DNA of 64,000 bases, from assembly GCF_012489685.1 (NCBI RefSeq), contig NC_080045.1:46272627-46336626 (forward strand), read 5' to 3'. The stretch's first letter is position 1; each line of letters starts with the position of its first letter. The stretch comes from Lotus japonicus. Its lineage: Eukaryota > Streptophyta > Magnoliopsida > Fabales > Fabaceae. The translations under genes were made by a program, and so were the position numbers. The notes beneath the pieces are model-generated. The model worked only from the letters and a program-made list of their open reading frames with translations, was not told the DNA's origin and did not search any database. Positions 47,772 through 58,347 of this stretch are shown one piece after another.

Positions 47772-50330
47772 CATTGAATCTTCCAAACTTGCATAAAGTA
47801 CAAGTTGGATGTAGGATATGATGTTCCAGAAATCAAGGTGGTAGTCTTATAAAAAGGCAATAAGACTTGAGAAATTTTTGCTCCTCTTTCCCACTCTTCT
47901 TCTGTGGGACAAGAGTCATTATCTCTTTCATACCCTCCAAAATTTTCAAATGCACGTTTATATTTAAGAGCACGATCAAGCATCATGTATGTTGAGTTCC
48001 ACCTAGTAGAAACATCAAGACACAGGCCCGCCGATGTTTGAACACCACCAACCTCCTCAATGCATTTCTTGAAGTTTAGCATTCTACCTTCTGAACCCCT
48101 CACACATTTGACGCTCTCTCTAATCTTTTGTAATGTAGAATTAGTCACTGTCAACCCATCTTGAACTATCAGATTTAAAATATGTGCTAGACAACAAACA
48201 TGAAAGAATTGCCCGTCACACAAGAGCCACTTCTTGAGACAAAGTTGTTTTTTCAAATCACCTTGCAATTTATCATTGGCATATGCATTATCTAAAATAA
48301 TAGAGAAAATCTTCTTCTCTATGCCCCAATCACTTAAAAAATGAAGAATCTTCTTAGTCAACTCATGTCCATTGTGAGGAGGAGGCATATGGAAAAAGTT
48401 GAGAATTTTGCTAGTTAACTTCCAATTAGTGTCAACATAATGAGCAGTCAAAGTAATATATCCCTCCGTAGTACATGATGTCCACAAATCAGAGGTCAAA
48501 GATATCCTAAAATTAATCTTGGACATTTCTCCTTTAAGTTTCTCTTTCTCTATCATGAAATTTTTTAAGACATCACCCTTGCAAGTGTTCCTAGAGATAT
48601 GAACTTCTTCAGGATTCATGTACCTTATCCAATTTCTGATTCTCCTAAACTCAACAAACTTAAAAAGCAAATCATGCTCTATTATTGCCCTAACACACAT
48701 CTCACGTGACACCATTGGATCAATCTTTCTTGATTTCAATTTCCCTTGCATATATTCCATAATCTGATCAAAATTTTCATGGTGGAGTTTCACACACCTA
48801 ACAACATGACGATTTAAATGTGAAGTATCATAAGCTTTACCACCACCCTTGTATATTTGTCCACATTCAACACATTTTACCCTATCAATTCCATCTTCTT
48901 TTGTTGGTTCTAACTTCGTGTTTCCAAACACTAAATCGTGTTTTAGGCTTTTTCTTACTAGGTTCATGAACTTCATCTTCATTGTCATCCATATCATAAT
49001 CGTCATCATCATCATCATCGTCATCATCAACGTTAAAATATTCACTTTTCCCATGCAAAGCTAATGGAATATTAAGTTCTTCCATTTCACAGTACCTACA
49101 AGTACGCATAACTTCAAAGTTAACAACAAAACTCTTCAGATAGGTACAAGAACAAAGTGATATAAGCTAAATTTTATTAAAAGCACAAGAAGTGCCCAAG
49201 AAAGAACAAAGTACAATAACAAAACACCAAGAAATAGGTGCATAGTAGAGAAACAGAGCAAGGAGAAATGGAAAAACAAAAGGGAAAGCCACTTAAATAC
49301 ACCAGAAATCGTATGAACTATATATAGAACCGTGGAGTCATGACATAAATAAATTATTTCTTGGCTAGACATACTGTTACTTGCATATTAAAATAGAAAT
49401 GCACGCCAGTTATTTCTTGGCTAGACATACTTGTATATTAAAATATGATAAGGCCATGCTGTTTTTCTATTTCTGTAGACCAATTGCACATGAAAGAAGC
49501 GAACAATATCAGCTTTCATAAAAGTATAAAACAAGTATCTTTAATTCTTTAAGAAGGGGAACCCACAAATCAAATTTGCTGAAATCCAGGGCCTAATTGA
49601 GTTAATTATGAATGAAATGCAAAGTGACACCACAACTCTAGATCCAGTTGCGAATGCTTTCTTAGCCAGTACCATGCGATTTATACAGTTCCAGAAACAA
49701 AGAGGCGGTGTAGTGGATTTACACCAAGAAAAATTATTTGTATAGATGCTAGTTATGCACAAAAGTTTACCCAAAATTATGGACCTTTCGTAAAATAATA
49801 AAAAATAAAAGAGAGTTATTCATGTTAGATTAGTGAAAGTAGCATTAGAATTTTTAACACTTACAAACACACTCGATGAAGGGAGCACCAACGATAACGG
49901 CAGACGGTACACGATGACGGCAAATAGTGGACGACGACAACACGCAATGACAGCGGACAATAGTGCGTTTTCACTTCTCCTCAACTGCTTTCCTTTTTCA
50001 TATCGTAAGATTAGGTTTTTTAACTTATCATGTTATGAGACAAAGACAGAGTAGAAGAAAATTAGAACCCTGAACCATCCACGTAGCCTCATTAGCTCAT
50101 TCTATCATTTATTATATTGTTTTAATTTTTTCTATTGATTATTCATTGATTTTTCTTAGTGTTCTTACTTGCACTTTGTTTTGGGTTGTGGGCATAGGAT
50201 AATTTTTATGACAAAGAGAAAAAAAATCAGCCCAACAACTGCAACCATACCCCTCACCACACCAGGGGAAAAAAACAAACGAAACCAGCGGGCGAGCCCT
50301 CCTTCAACCCGTTAAATTGCGGGCCAAAAC

Positions 50331-50344
50331 GGGGGGGGGGGGGG
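50331..50344. repeat. Poly-G run
   Basis: About 14 G residues in the subterminal part of the hAT element, a likely site of sequencing or replication slippage. Confidence 0.8.
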
Positions 50345-50435
50345 TTAACATTTTTTGGGCTACATTTTTCAGCCTAACCTGCTCCAAAACAGTGGCGGGG
50401 TGGGCTGAGCCCATATTGCCATCCCTACCAGAGCA

Positions 50436-51428
50436 AGACATGGCAAAACAACTTCTCTTTAAAACTCGAGCTTTCCCCATGGAAACTAGTTTTCCATGCA
50501 TATTTTCCTAAGTTTGCCTTGGGAAAATAATTCTTTGTACATGAATTCTCAAAATGTTTCACATGGGAACTCATGGTTGCCCCATGGAAGCTTGGCTTTG
50601 GGCACCATGGCAAAATAAATTTTCCTTGCAACTCGAACTTTGCCCATGAAAACTCGTTTTCCAAGCATATTCTCCTAGGTTTTCCTTAGGAAAATCATAG
50701 TTAATGTATGAATTCTAAATTTTTAACATGTCTCATGGTTTCCTCATAGAAGCTCGGTCTCGGGAACCATGACATTACATGGTCAAGCAACTTTTTCTTG
50801 CAACTCGAGCTTTACCCATGAAAACTCATTTTCCAAGCATATTTTACTAGGTTTTCCTTGGGAAAATCATACTTAGTGTATGAATTCTCAACTCTTCACA
50901 TGAGACCTCATGGTTGCCCCATGGAAGCTCGGTTTTGGGCACCATGGCATGACATAGAAATGACTTTTTCCTTGCAACTCGAGCTTTTCCCCTAAAAACA
51001 TGTTTTCCATGCATATTTGCTTAGGTTTTCCTTGGGAAAATCATTATTGGTACATGAATTCTCAAATTTTCACATGGGAACTCATGGTTGCCCCCTGGAA
51101 GCTCAGTTTTTGGCATCATGACATGGCATGTCAAAGCAACGTTTCCTTGCAACTCGAGTTTTGCCCATGAAAACTTATTTTCCATGCATATTTGCCAAGT
51201 TTTTCTTGGGAAAATAATTCTTGGTGCATGAATTCTCAACTTTTCACATGGACACTCATGATTTCCCCATTGAAGCTCGGTTTTGGGCGAAATGGCATGG
51301 CAAAATGACTTTTCCTTGCAACTCGAGCTTTGCCCATGAAAACTTGTTTTCCATGCATATTTGTCTAAGTTTGCTTAGGGAAAATAATTATTGGTGCAAG
51401 AATTCTCAACTTTTAACATGGGAGCTAA
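50436..51428 (+). repeat. Tandem array B (continuation of array A)
   Basis: The same ~175-bp units resume directly after the hAT target duplication and stop within a unit at 'catgggagct', where another insertion starts. Confidence 0.85.
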
Positions 51429-52684
51429 GTAGAAAATGCGACGACAAAAAAGGTGGTGGAAGGTGGAAGGGAGGAAGCGTGTTTTGTAGGTATTAGTTAG
51501 ATCTATGTATGTATCTGAATTCTAAGCAGTTTCTTTTCTTTCCATTTTCATTTCTTCTTGTATTCAGTAGATAGATAAATAGAGAGGAAAGAGAGGTCCA
51601 AGATAGTTTTAGATCGGTTTCCACTTTCTCTATCTCGTTTAATTTTAGTTGAACTCGTCGTTGCATTTCTACCTCATTCACCCTCGCACGCATTTTATGT
51701 TGTCTTTCTTTTTAATATTTTTAATCGATTTTAATCGAGCTTATAAAAAAGATATGAGATTAACTTTACGCACTGATGGTATAAAACATTTTTTTTTTGA
51801 AAAATAAATGATTGTATATTATTATCCACAAAAAAACCCATAAGGACAAACCCTTATGGAGCAAGGAAGACCCCAAAAAATAAAACGAGGCACCCGACTA
51901 CCACACAAAAAACCTCAAAATGCCGAAAAACCCCATCCAAGACAAAAGCAAGGACACCCAAGGACTAACCAACCACATCCGGGAGACATAAACAAGAAAT
52001 CAAGTTTTGAAGTGTTCTTCATAAACCTTCTCCAAACCTCGAATAGCTTCAAAATCGCTTCCCTCAAACTCTAACCCCAAGACTTTTCCAACTAACCACG
52101 TCTTTTTCGACCGCGTGAAGTAACGCCCACCACTACCATGATCCGAACCCGACAACGACAAGGGAGAAGAAGAGAGAACTACCTCAAGTTCACCCCGAAC
52201 CTCCTCACAAGCCGATGACCGAACACGGATCCTCCGGCAAGCAGGGGGATCCTTTTTAGGACGCCCGCACCGACGGGTTTGAAGAGCAGGAACCACCACA
52301 GCAAGCCCCTTCTCAAACGCCGAACCAGCGTCCTCCGCCCCCCCAGCAGCCAAACCCGGGGGAAGAGGAGGCACCGGCAAAAACAGCGGCTGAAGCGAAG
52401 GATCATGTACTGCAACATCATCATTAACTGAGGCGACCAAATCAACAGCCTCAGCGCCCTCCGAAAGCCCAAACCCAAACCTCACACCCGCAGGAAGCGG
52501 AAACAAGCGAGAGATGGTTCCCGGACCAGCCAAACTCCTTGAACCCAAACTCGCTAACAGAAGAGAGGGAGCAACAAGCACGTAGGAGTGAGGCCCATAA
52601 CAAACTTGAATGATTCTGCTCCATCTTTCATCCGAAGGACCATGGTATAAAACATTTTTACAAATCAATCAATCAGATTTTTGA
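51429..52684. mobile_element. Unassigned insertion in the array, carrying a retroposon
   Basis: Unique DNA interrupts a ~175-bp unit between 'catgggagct' and 'gtggccccatgg'. Without the retroposon at 51794-52641 it is about 400 bp. No terminal repeats or target duplication were identified, so its class is unknown. Confidence 0.5.
51794..52641 (-). mobile_element. LINE-like retroposon (5'-truncated)
   Basis: An 18-bp direct repeat beginning ATGGTATAAAACATTT flanks it (51776-51793, 52642-52659), and a poly-T run at the left marks a poly(A) tail on the minus strand. On that strand a frame runs from the 5' junction to 52000 (about 215 aa), with an Arg/Lys-Gly-Arg-Pro-Lys AT-hook-like motif (CGRPKKD) and a G/A/S/P-rich, acidic remainder, followed by a G/T-rich 3' UTR. 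This fits target-primed insertion of a truncated LINE transcript. The protein part (ORF1-like) is a guess; no reverse transcriptase is present. Confidence 0.7.
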
Positions 52685-52870
52685 GTGTGGCCCCATGGAA
52701 GCTCGGTTTTGCGCACCATGGCATGGCAAAACAACTTTTCCGTGAAACTCAGGCTTTTCCTCTGAAAACTTGTTTTCCATGCATATTTGCCAATCTTTAC
52801 CTTGGAAAATCATACTTGGTGCATGAGTTCTCAACCTTTCAAATTGGAACTCATGGTTGCTCCATGGCAT
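52685..52870 (+). repeat. Last plus-strand unit of the ~175-bp array
   Basis: One unit from 'ccccatggaagctcggtttt' to 'catggcatggccaac', the inner end of the left arm. Confidence 0.8.
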
Positions 52871-52920
52871 GGCATGGCCAACCAAATTTTAACCTAATTT
52901 CCCAAAAATGGGTAATATAG

Positions 52921-53200
52921 GTAATCAAGCATCTGTGACTAACTTTCCATGCGGAAACTAGAATTTTTCATGTAGAAACTAGGATTTTTGACGTAAAAAT
53001 TCAAAATTTTCCAAGGGAACTCGAGAATTTCCAATGAAAACTTGGTAATCAAGCCTCTGTGTCTAGCTTTCCTCGTGAAAATAGGATATTTCACGTGGAA
53101 ACTTGAGAATTTCCAATGAAAAAGGTGTAATGAAACCTCCGTGACTAGCTTTCCTCATGAAAACTAGGATATTTCACGTGGAAACTAGAGTTTTTCTAAG
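52921..53200 (+). repeat. Second-class tandem repeat, left copy
   Basis: Three degenerate units beginning 'gtaatcaagc(a/c)tctgtg', followed by 'tttcacgtggaaac' motifs. The same class appears reversed at 54240-54480, and a few units recur outside the right arm at 55360-55455. Confidence 0.75.
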
Positions 53201-53214
53201 AGAACAGTTTCTTA

Positions 53215-54239
53215 TTTTTCGAAAGGACAGTAGCAAGGTTAGGGAAAAAGACCAAATTGGAACAAGAATTAACAAACAGAGACAAAGTGAGGGAATAAAC
53301 TTGAACAAATAGTAAATAAAATGAGACAAAGTGGCGACCAAGTTATTTGAAAGTGAGTGAAACATGAAAGTGCATGAATGAGATGGGGAGTTAAAGTGAG
53401 GACTAAATCTCAGCCCTAATTGACTCAAATCTCGTTCAACATGTTTGTGACAAAAAACCATATATTGTGTGTACCTTCAAACCATGAAGCGAAGCGGTTT
53501 TGGTGCGGGTGGGGTGTGTAGGAGCAGAGAGAAAGATGCGAGTCGTGAATGGTGGTTGCGGTTCGTGAATGTGCGAGCTTGATAGGTTGTTTTTCTTCAT
53601 TTGGTCGAGTGATGAAGGAGAAGATGATTAAAAGTGGTGGCAGAGGCTTGATGGGGAAGGGAAGGAGGTAGAGGAGGGTGACAGAGGAATGAGAGACAAA
53701 TAGAGAAAGGGAGTAGGTGATGATGATGATGTGCCGCAGGTTTTGGGGTAGCAAGAGCGTGATGTGCAGTGCAAGCACGACAGGTAGAGAAGGTAATATT
53801 TTAAATGATATTTACTGATGATGATAATGTGCAGCAGAGCTGTGTGCAATAGGTTTAGTTTTGGAGAGAGGGAGAAAAGTGTGTTGTATTGTGCTGTGCA
53901 ACAATGCGTAGGGCAAGCAGGTGTATAGAGTCACCCGCTAATTTATTTGAAGATGCAGAATATTTATTAAAAGCTATAATTTTGAAAGAGGTGAATACGT
54001 TTTCCCCATTTATTTTATACTGAAATAGTTTTGGTCCTGAAAAAAAAGTCATTTTTCCCCTTTTAAGAGTATTAGTACTTTTTTACAATCTTTGTTTTCT
54101 AAACTTAGAACACAATAAGATGATTTTGATTGAGTTTGTTAATTTAATTTTGTTGGGAGCATAAGTTGAAGTGGTACCATTTTAGGTATGATCAATTTTA
54201 CATGGGCTATAATTGACGACCACTAAAATTGTAGGGACA
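53215..54239. other. Core between the inverted arms
   Basis: About 1 kb of single-copy DNA. Minus-strand open frames of 65-117 residues (53174-54052) are Ser/Leu/His-rich with no recognisable domain, and no transposase was found. Confidence 0.5.
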
Positions 54240-54480
54240 ATTTCACATTTCCTTGTAAAACCACGTGAAATATCCTAGTTTTCACGAGGAAAGCTAGACA
54301 TGGAGGCTTGATTAACCAAGTTTCATTGGAAATTCTCGAGTACCTTGAGAAATCTTGAGTTGCCATGTGAAATATCCTAGGTTTCACGAGGAAAACTAGT
54401 CACAGACTCTTGATTACCTAGATTTCACGTGAAAAATCCAAGTTTCCACGAGGAAAGCTAGTCACGGAAGCTTGATTACT
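54240..54480 (-). repeat. Second-class tandem repeat, right (inverted) copy
   Basis: Reads 'cacgtgaaatatcctagttt' and 'gaggaaagctagtcac', the reverse complement of the class at 52921-53200. Confidence 0.75.
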
Positions 54481-54519
54481 TAGATCACCCAGTTTTTAAG
54501 AAAAGAGGTTAAAAGTTGC

Positions 54520-55345
54520 TTGGCCATGCCATGCCAGCAGTGAGGCAAAATGAGTTCTCATGTGAAAAGTTGAGAATTAATGCACCAAGAATGAATTTCC
54601 CAAGGCAAACCTAGACAAATATGCATGGAAAACTAGTTTACCAGAAAAGTTTCTTTGCCATGACATGGTTCCCAAAGCTGAGCTTCCATGGGGCAACCAT
54701 GAGCTCCCATGTGAAAAAGTTGAGAACTCATGCACAAAAAATGATTTTCCCAAGGCTAACCTATGCAAATATGCATATTTTCCATGGGCAAAACTGGAGT
54801 TGCAATGAGAAGTTGCTTTGTCATGTCTTGCCATGGTGCCCAATAATAAGCTTCCATGGGGCAATAATTAGTTCTTATGTGAAAAGTTGAGAATTCATGC
54901 ATCAAGAATGATTTTCCTATGGCAAACCTTGACAAATATGCATGGAAAAGAAGATTTCATTGGCAAAACTCGAGTTGCAAGGAAAAGTTGATTTACCATG
55001 CCATGCCATTTCTCCAAAAGCCGAGCTTCCATGGGGAAACCATGAGTTCTCATATTAAAAGTTGAGAGTTCATGCACCAAAAATGATTTTTCTAAGGCAA
55101 ACCTAGCCAAATATGCATGGAAAAAATGTGTTTCTAGGGGTCAAAGCTTGAGTTTCACAGAAAAGTTGCGTTGACATGGCATGCCATGGTGCCTAAAACC
55201 GAGCTTCCATGGGGCAACCATGAGTTCTCATGCAAGAATGATTTTACCAAGACAAACCTAGGCAAATATGCTTGGAAAACGAGTTTCCATGGGCAAAGCT
55301 CGAGTTGCAAGGAAAAGTTGTTTTGTCATGGTGTCAACTTTGGAA
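54520..55345 (-). repeat. Tandem array C, inverted relative to A and B
   Basis: About five ~175-bp units in reverse complement ('gagcttccatggggcaacca', 'aaatatgcatggaaaa', 'ctcgagttgcaaggaaaagt'). Confidence 0.9.
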
Positions 55346-55833
55346 ACTCGAGATTTCCCAAGGTACTTGAGAATTTCAAATGAAAACTGAGTAATCAAGC
55401 CCAAGGTACTTGAGAATTTCCAATGAAAACTGAGTAATCAAGCCTCTGTGTCTAGCTTTTTTTGAGAGGTTCTTTTGTTGTTATTATTCACGAGTTGACA
55501 CAACTTGCTTCATGTTCCGTGTTCAACTCACATCCTCATTGGTCGATGGTTCGAATCCTTCTAGGGTTAGTAAAATCTCAGTTGGTGGGCAACCCTCCTC
55601 GGGGAGATCCCCCGGCACTCCTACCTAGGCGTAGGTGTTGAAAGATTTTTTACCACTCTACGTTGAATCTCTCAAGACTCAATTGTAGTATAGTAAAGGG
55701 TTTTGTCGTATCCACAGGGAGGTGTAATACTTATGCCGTTCAATAGCTAACAAACTCAAATAATGGTTTACAAAGAGATTGACTGTTTGTTTAAGAACAT
55801 AAAAACATAAATCAAGAAGATAAAAAGAGTTGG

Positions 55834-56261
55834 CAGTGTTATTAAACTCGGCTCGAACCGGCCGGTTCGACCGGTTGAACCGGGAACCGGACCCCTGACC
55901 GGTTCGAGTCGAGCAACGGATCGGGCATGCAATCGGCTCGCCTTGAACTGGATTGAACCGTCCGGGTCGGTATAAAAACCGGTGACCCGGAGCTACGGTT
56001 GGACCGGAAAGTTGAAAAAAAAATCCAGAACAATGCACAGTGGAACTCAGTTTGGGGCTTCCGCTACCAAAGCTTGTTTGTCAATGATGTTTCACTTGGT
56101 TCCATCATCAGTGAACAAAGAGGTGATCTCAAGAACAGTGGCGGAGCCACCGCCCGGTGACCCTGGGCACTTGCCCGTGCTCCGTGGCTGGCTCCGTCTT
56201 CAAATGAGAGTAAGGCCGCTCGTTCGCAGGAACACTTTTGAACGTCGTATGGGCATTTTGG

Positions 56262-56319
<58 letters not shown>

Positions 56320-57128
56320 GCAGGGACATGGGGAGATGATTTGTGGTGCTGTGCAGAAGAGAGTTAGAAAACTGAAAGAGGTGCTGTGGAGAAGAATCAC
56401 GGCGCTGGAAGAAAAATAGAGCAAGAGAAAGGATAAGAGAGTATTTAGGGTTTTGAAATTTTTTAAAGAAAAAACTAATGCCCTTGGCCATTTTTTACGG
56501 CCTAGTAGGCTGCGTACTCCATGGGCTGGGTCAAAGCAAAAACAATTGATTTTTTTTCTTTCAATTAAGCAAACAAATGATATAATACATACATATTTGT
56601 GAGTAAATATACACCCATATACGGTAAAAAAATTGACAAAAAAGATGTATGCAGAGTAAAAAAAAATCCATTGTTGTGCTTTTAAAATATGTTATATAAC
56701 GTATATTGTCTAAATTTTATGTGGATACATATATACTCTTTTAGTTACATCAAGTTAGTTTAAATAAGTAAAATTTAATGGTAACACTATCAAAATAATT
56801 ACATCAAGTTAGTTACAATAAGCTGTAATACTATCATTATTATTTTATGTAATAGATTTAATTGTAACACTATCAAAATAATATATAAATAAAATTCAAT
56901 TACACTAAAGTTATTTGTGAATTGTGACATTTTGTTGTGGTAAAACATTCCTTGTTGCTTTTGTGTGTATGGTATTTGTGACATTTTCATATGGTATTAT
57001 GAATTTTTTTAATTTTTTTAGTGTCGACCGAGTCAAACGGTTCAACCAGTGACCCAGTGGTTGAACCATTGACTCATTGACCCAGTGCCTCGACCGAGTC
57101 GATCACCGGTCCGAGTCTGATAACACTG
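55834..57128. mobile_element. Non-autonomous hAT element in the LTR
   Basis: 1295 bp, ends CAGTGTTATTAAACTCGG and (reversed) CAGTGTTATCAGACTCGG, exact 8-bp duplication AGAGTTGG (55826-55833, 57129-57136). Absent from the other LTR at the same place (62316). Subterminal DNA is rich in 'accggtt' motifs. It holds the GA microsatellite and a short 'cagtggcggagcca' fragment near 56139 that looks like the end of another hAT family. Confidence 0.92.
56264..56316. repeat. (GA)n microsatellite
   Basis: About 26 uninterrupted GA dinucleotides inside the hAT element. Open frames through it are artefacts. Confidence 0.95.
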
Positions 57129-58335
57129 AGAGTTGGATTCACCAAGGTAGATAGTTTTGCTGAGATTAGAGTTTCGTTGTCTGACCTCTATGTATTCTAT
57201 TGATTCACATACAAATATAGTTCTATGAAATTGATTCCTCCCACCATTTCTTATCTTACTACCCAGTCCCCTGGCGTAGAAGATTATCAACTCAGCTATA
57301 TTAACCCTCAATCCCTTGATCGATTAACAATAGTGAGTAGCATTAAGCATGGATGTTTGAATGGACTAATGATCTAACCCTATCCCTAGACCTTAGAATC
57401 ATTAGATGATTTTACCTATTTCAGGTTTAAATAGCTAGTTCCCACCATCCTATTAAACCTAAATTCATGTTCTAGGTGATCAATCCAAAACAAGCATAAA
57501 GCACAAGGTAAAATCATTGAATCATGGTAAAGATACATATGATTAACTCTAGTTCAGACTCAAGAACGTGTGAGTTCCCTACACAAGTTTGAATCAATCA
57601 AAATACCCAAGGGGATCAACCTAAGATATAGCATGAAGCAAAAGAGAAAACCATTGATTCTTTAACATAGAAACATCAAATTTGCATGAAAGGAAATCAA
57701 ATAGATTACATGAGCATCAAAACAACTAGTTCTAATCCCAACAAATGAGAAATTAGCTATCCATTTCCATGGATAGCTTTACAATCATAAAAGAGAAGAA
57801 GAACGATGAAAAACCGAATCCGTGACGGTTCCCCGGCGATGAAACCGGCTCCAAAGCCTTCTCTCTAGCCTCCTAGACCTTCCTTGATGATCTCCTTCAA
57901 GTTCTCTCTGTTTTTGGGTTATGTTCTAAGTCTCCAAAATCGAGTCCCCTTTTGAAACTGAAGAAAAATCCTTTTATAATGATTTCTGCATCTGTGCAGA
58001 GTGCTGGGCGCCCCTTTATGGGCGCTGGGCGCCCAGTTACTTCAAGGTTGGGTTTCTGGAACCGCCATAGGCGCTGGGCGGCCACTGACAAGCGCTGGGC
58101 ACCTTGATGATCCAAAAATTCTTCAAGTCTCATGAAAATATACATTTTTCCTTGAGAACTTAGACCCTACATCAAAATTTGAGAATATAATCAATCATAA
58201 AACACATTTGAGCTTAATTCTCAATCAAATAACAAATTCCAATCAAGATGAGGAGAACTAATAAGGATTTCTCATGAATCACTTAAGATAAGTGCCTAAA
58301 ATGAATTCAAATATACGTAAAAATGGCACTTATCA

Positions 58336-58347
58336 ACTCCCCCCAAC
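58336..58347 (-). other. Polypurine tract
   Basis: On the minus strand GTTGGGGGGAGT directly precedes the 3' LTR start TGATAAG, the expected place for plus-strand priming. Confidence 0.7.

Larger units (their letters stand above)
43993..49088 (-). pseudogene. hAT transposase with BED zinc finger, broken
   Basis: Reads from MEELNIPLALHGK near 49088 through an Asp-rich stretch and a BED-type zinc finger (VKCVECGQIYKGGGKAYDTS, then H and C ligands, about 48790-48900). The hAT core follows (SLTSDLWTS, ILDNAYANDK, WNSTYMMLDRA, YPTSNLYF). After the solo-LTR insertion (44943-47771) come KYWEEYTVVLALGAVLDP, an intron (about 44498-44585) and the C-terminal dimerisation domain (DVLKWWKDN, PITTVAYESSFS, EALICTRN). 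A last small exon ends at a stop at 43993. A frameshift in or just before the BED finger (about 48900-48950), a second one before EALICTRN (about 44210-44240) and the LTR make it non-functional. The family is RICESLEEPER/DAYSLEEPER-like zf-BED hAT. Confidence 0.9.
43339..50427 (-). mobile_element. 7.1-kb hAT transposon (RICESLEEPER type)
   Basis: Inverted ends TAGGGATGACAA and (reversed) TAGGGATGGCAA, with an exact 8-bp duplication CCAGAGCA (43331-43338, 50428-50435) showing that it landed in the ~175-bp array. It carries a broken transposase on the minus strand. Without the inserted solo LTR it is about 4.26 kb, a normal size for an autonomous hAT element. Confidence 0.92.
42264..55351. repeat. 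Giant fold-back-like structure of ~175-bp tandem units
   Basis: Tandem units are in plus orientation at 42275-43338, 50436-51428 and 52685-52870, then in minus orientation at 54520-55345, around a core of about 1 kb (53215-54240). The two outer edges are mirror images ('ccaaagttgac' at the left near 42270, reversed at 55334-55344). A second repeat class (~85-120 bp, 'tttcacgtggaaac') also appears once in each orientation (52921-53200, 54240-54480) immediately inside the arms. The left arm was later broken by two insertions. It resembles a fold-back transposon or an inverted satellite domain. No transposase for it was found, and neither outer boundary has a proven target duplication. Confidence 0.7.
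55636..58335 (-). repeat. 3' LTR of the retrotransposon (with hAT insertion)
   Basis: On the minus strand it begins TGATAAGTGCC and ends CTTTCAACA. It is lengthened by 1303 bp (1295-bp hAT plus 8-bp duplication). It includes clustered 'gcgctgggcg' motifs near 57990-58110. Confidence 0.92.

Noticed and set aside
55480..55635. tRNA-derived SINE suggested by B-box-like ggttcgaatcc
   Set aside because: No A-box at the right distance, no A-tail and no flanking duplication; probably chance or a decayed fragment.
56129..56491. Ser/Leu-rich and Arg/Glu-rich frames in the hAT element
   Set aside because: They cross the GA microsatellite and have no domain.
57897..58145. 82-residue frame repeated in both LTRs (57897-58145 and 63079-63327)
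   Set aside because: Repeated only because the LTRs are near-identical copies; no domain and no evidence of translation.
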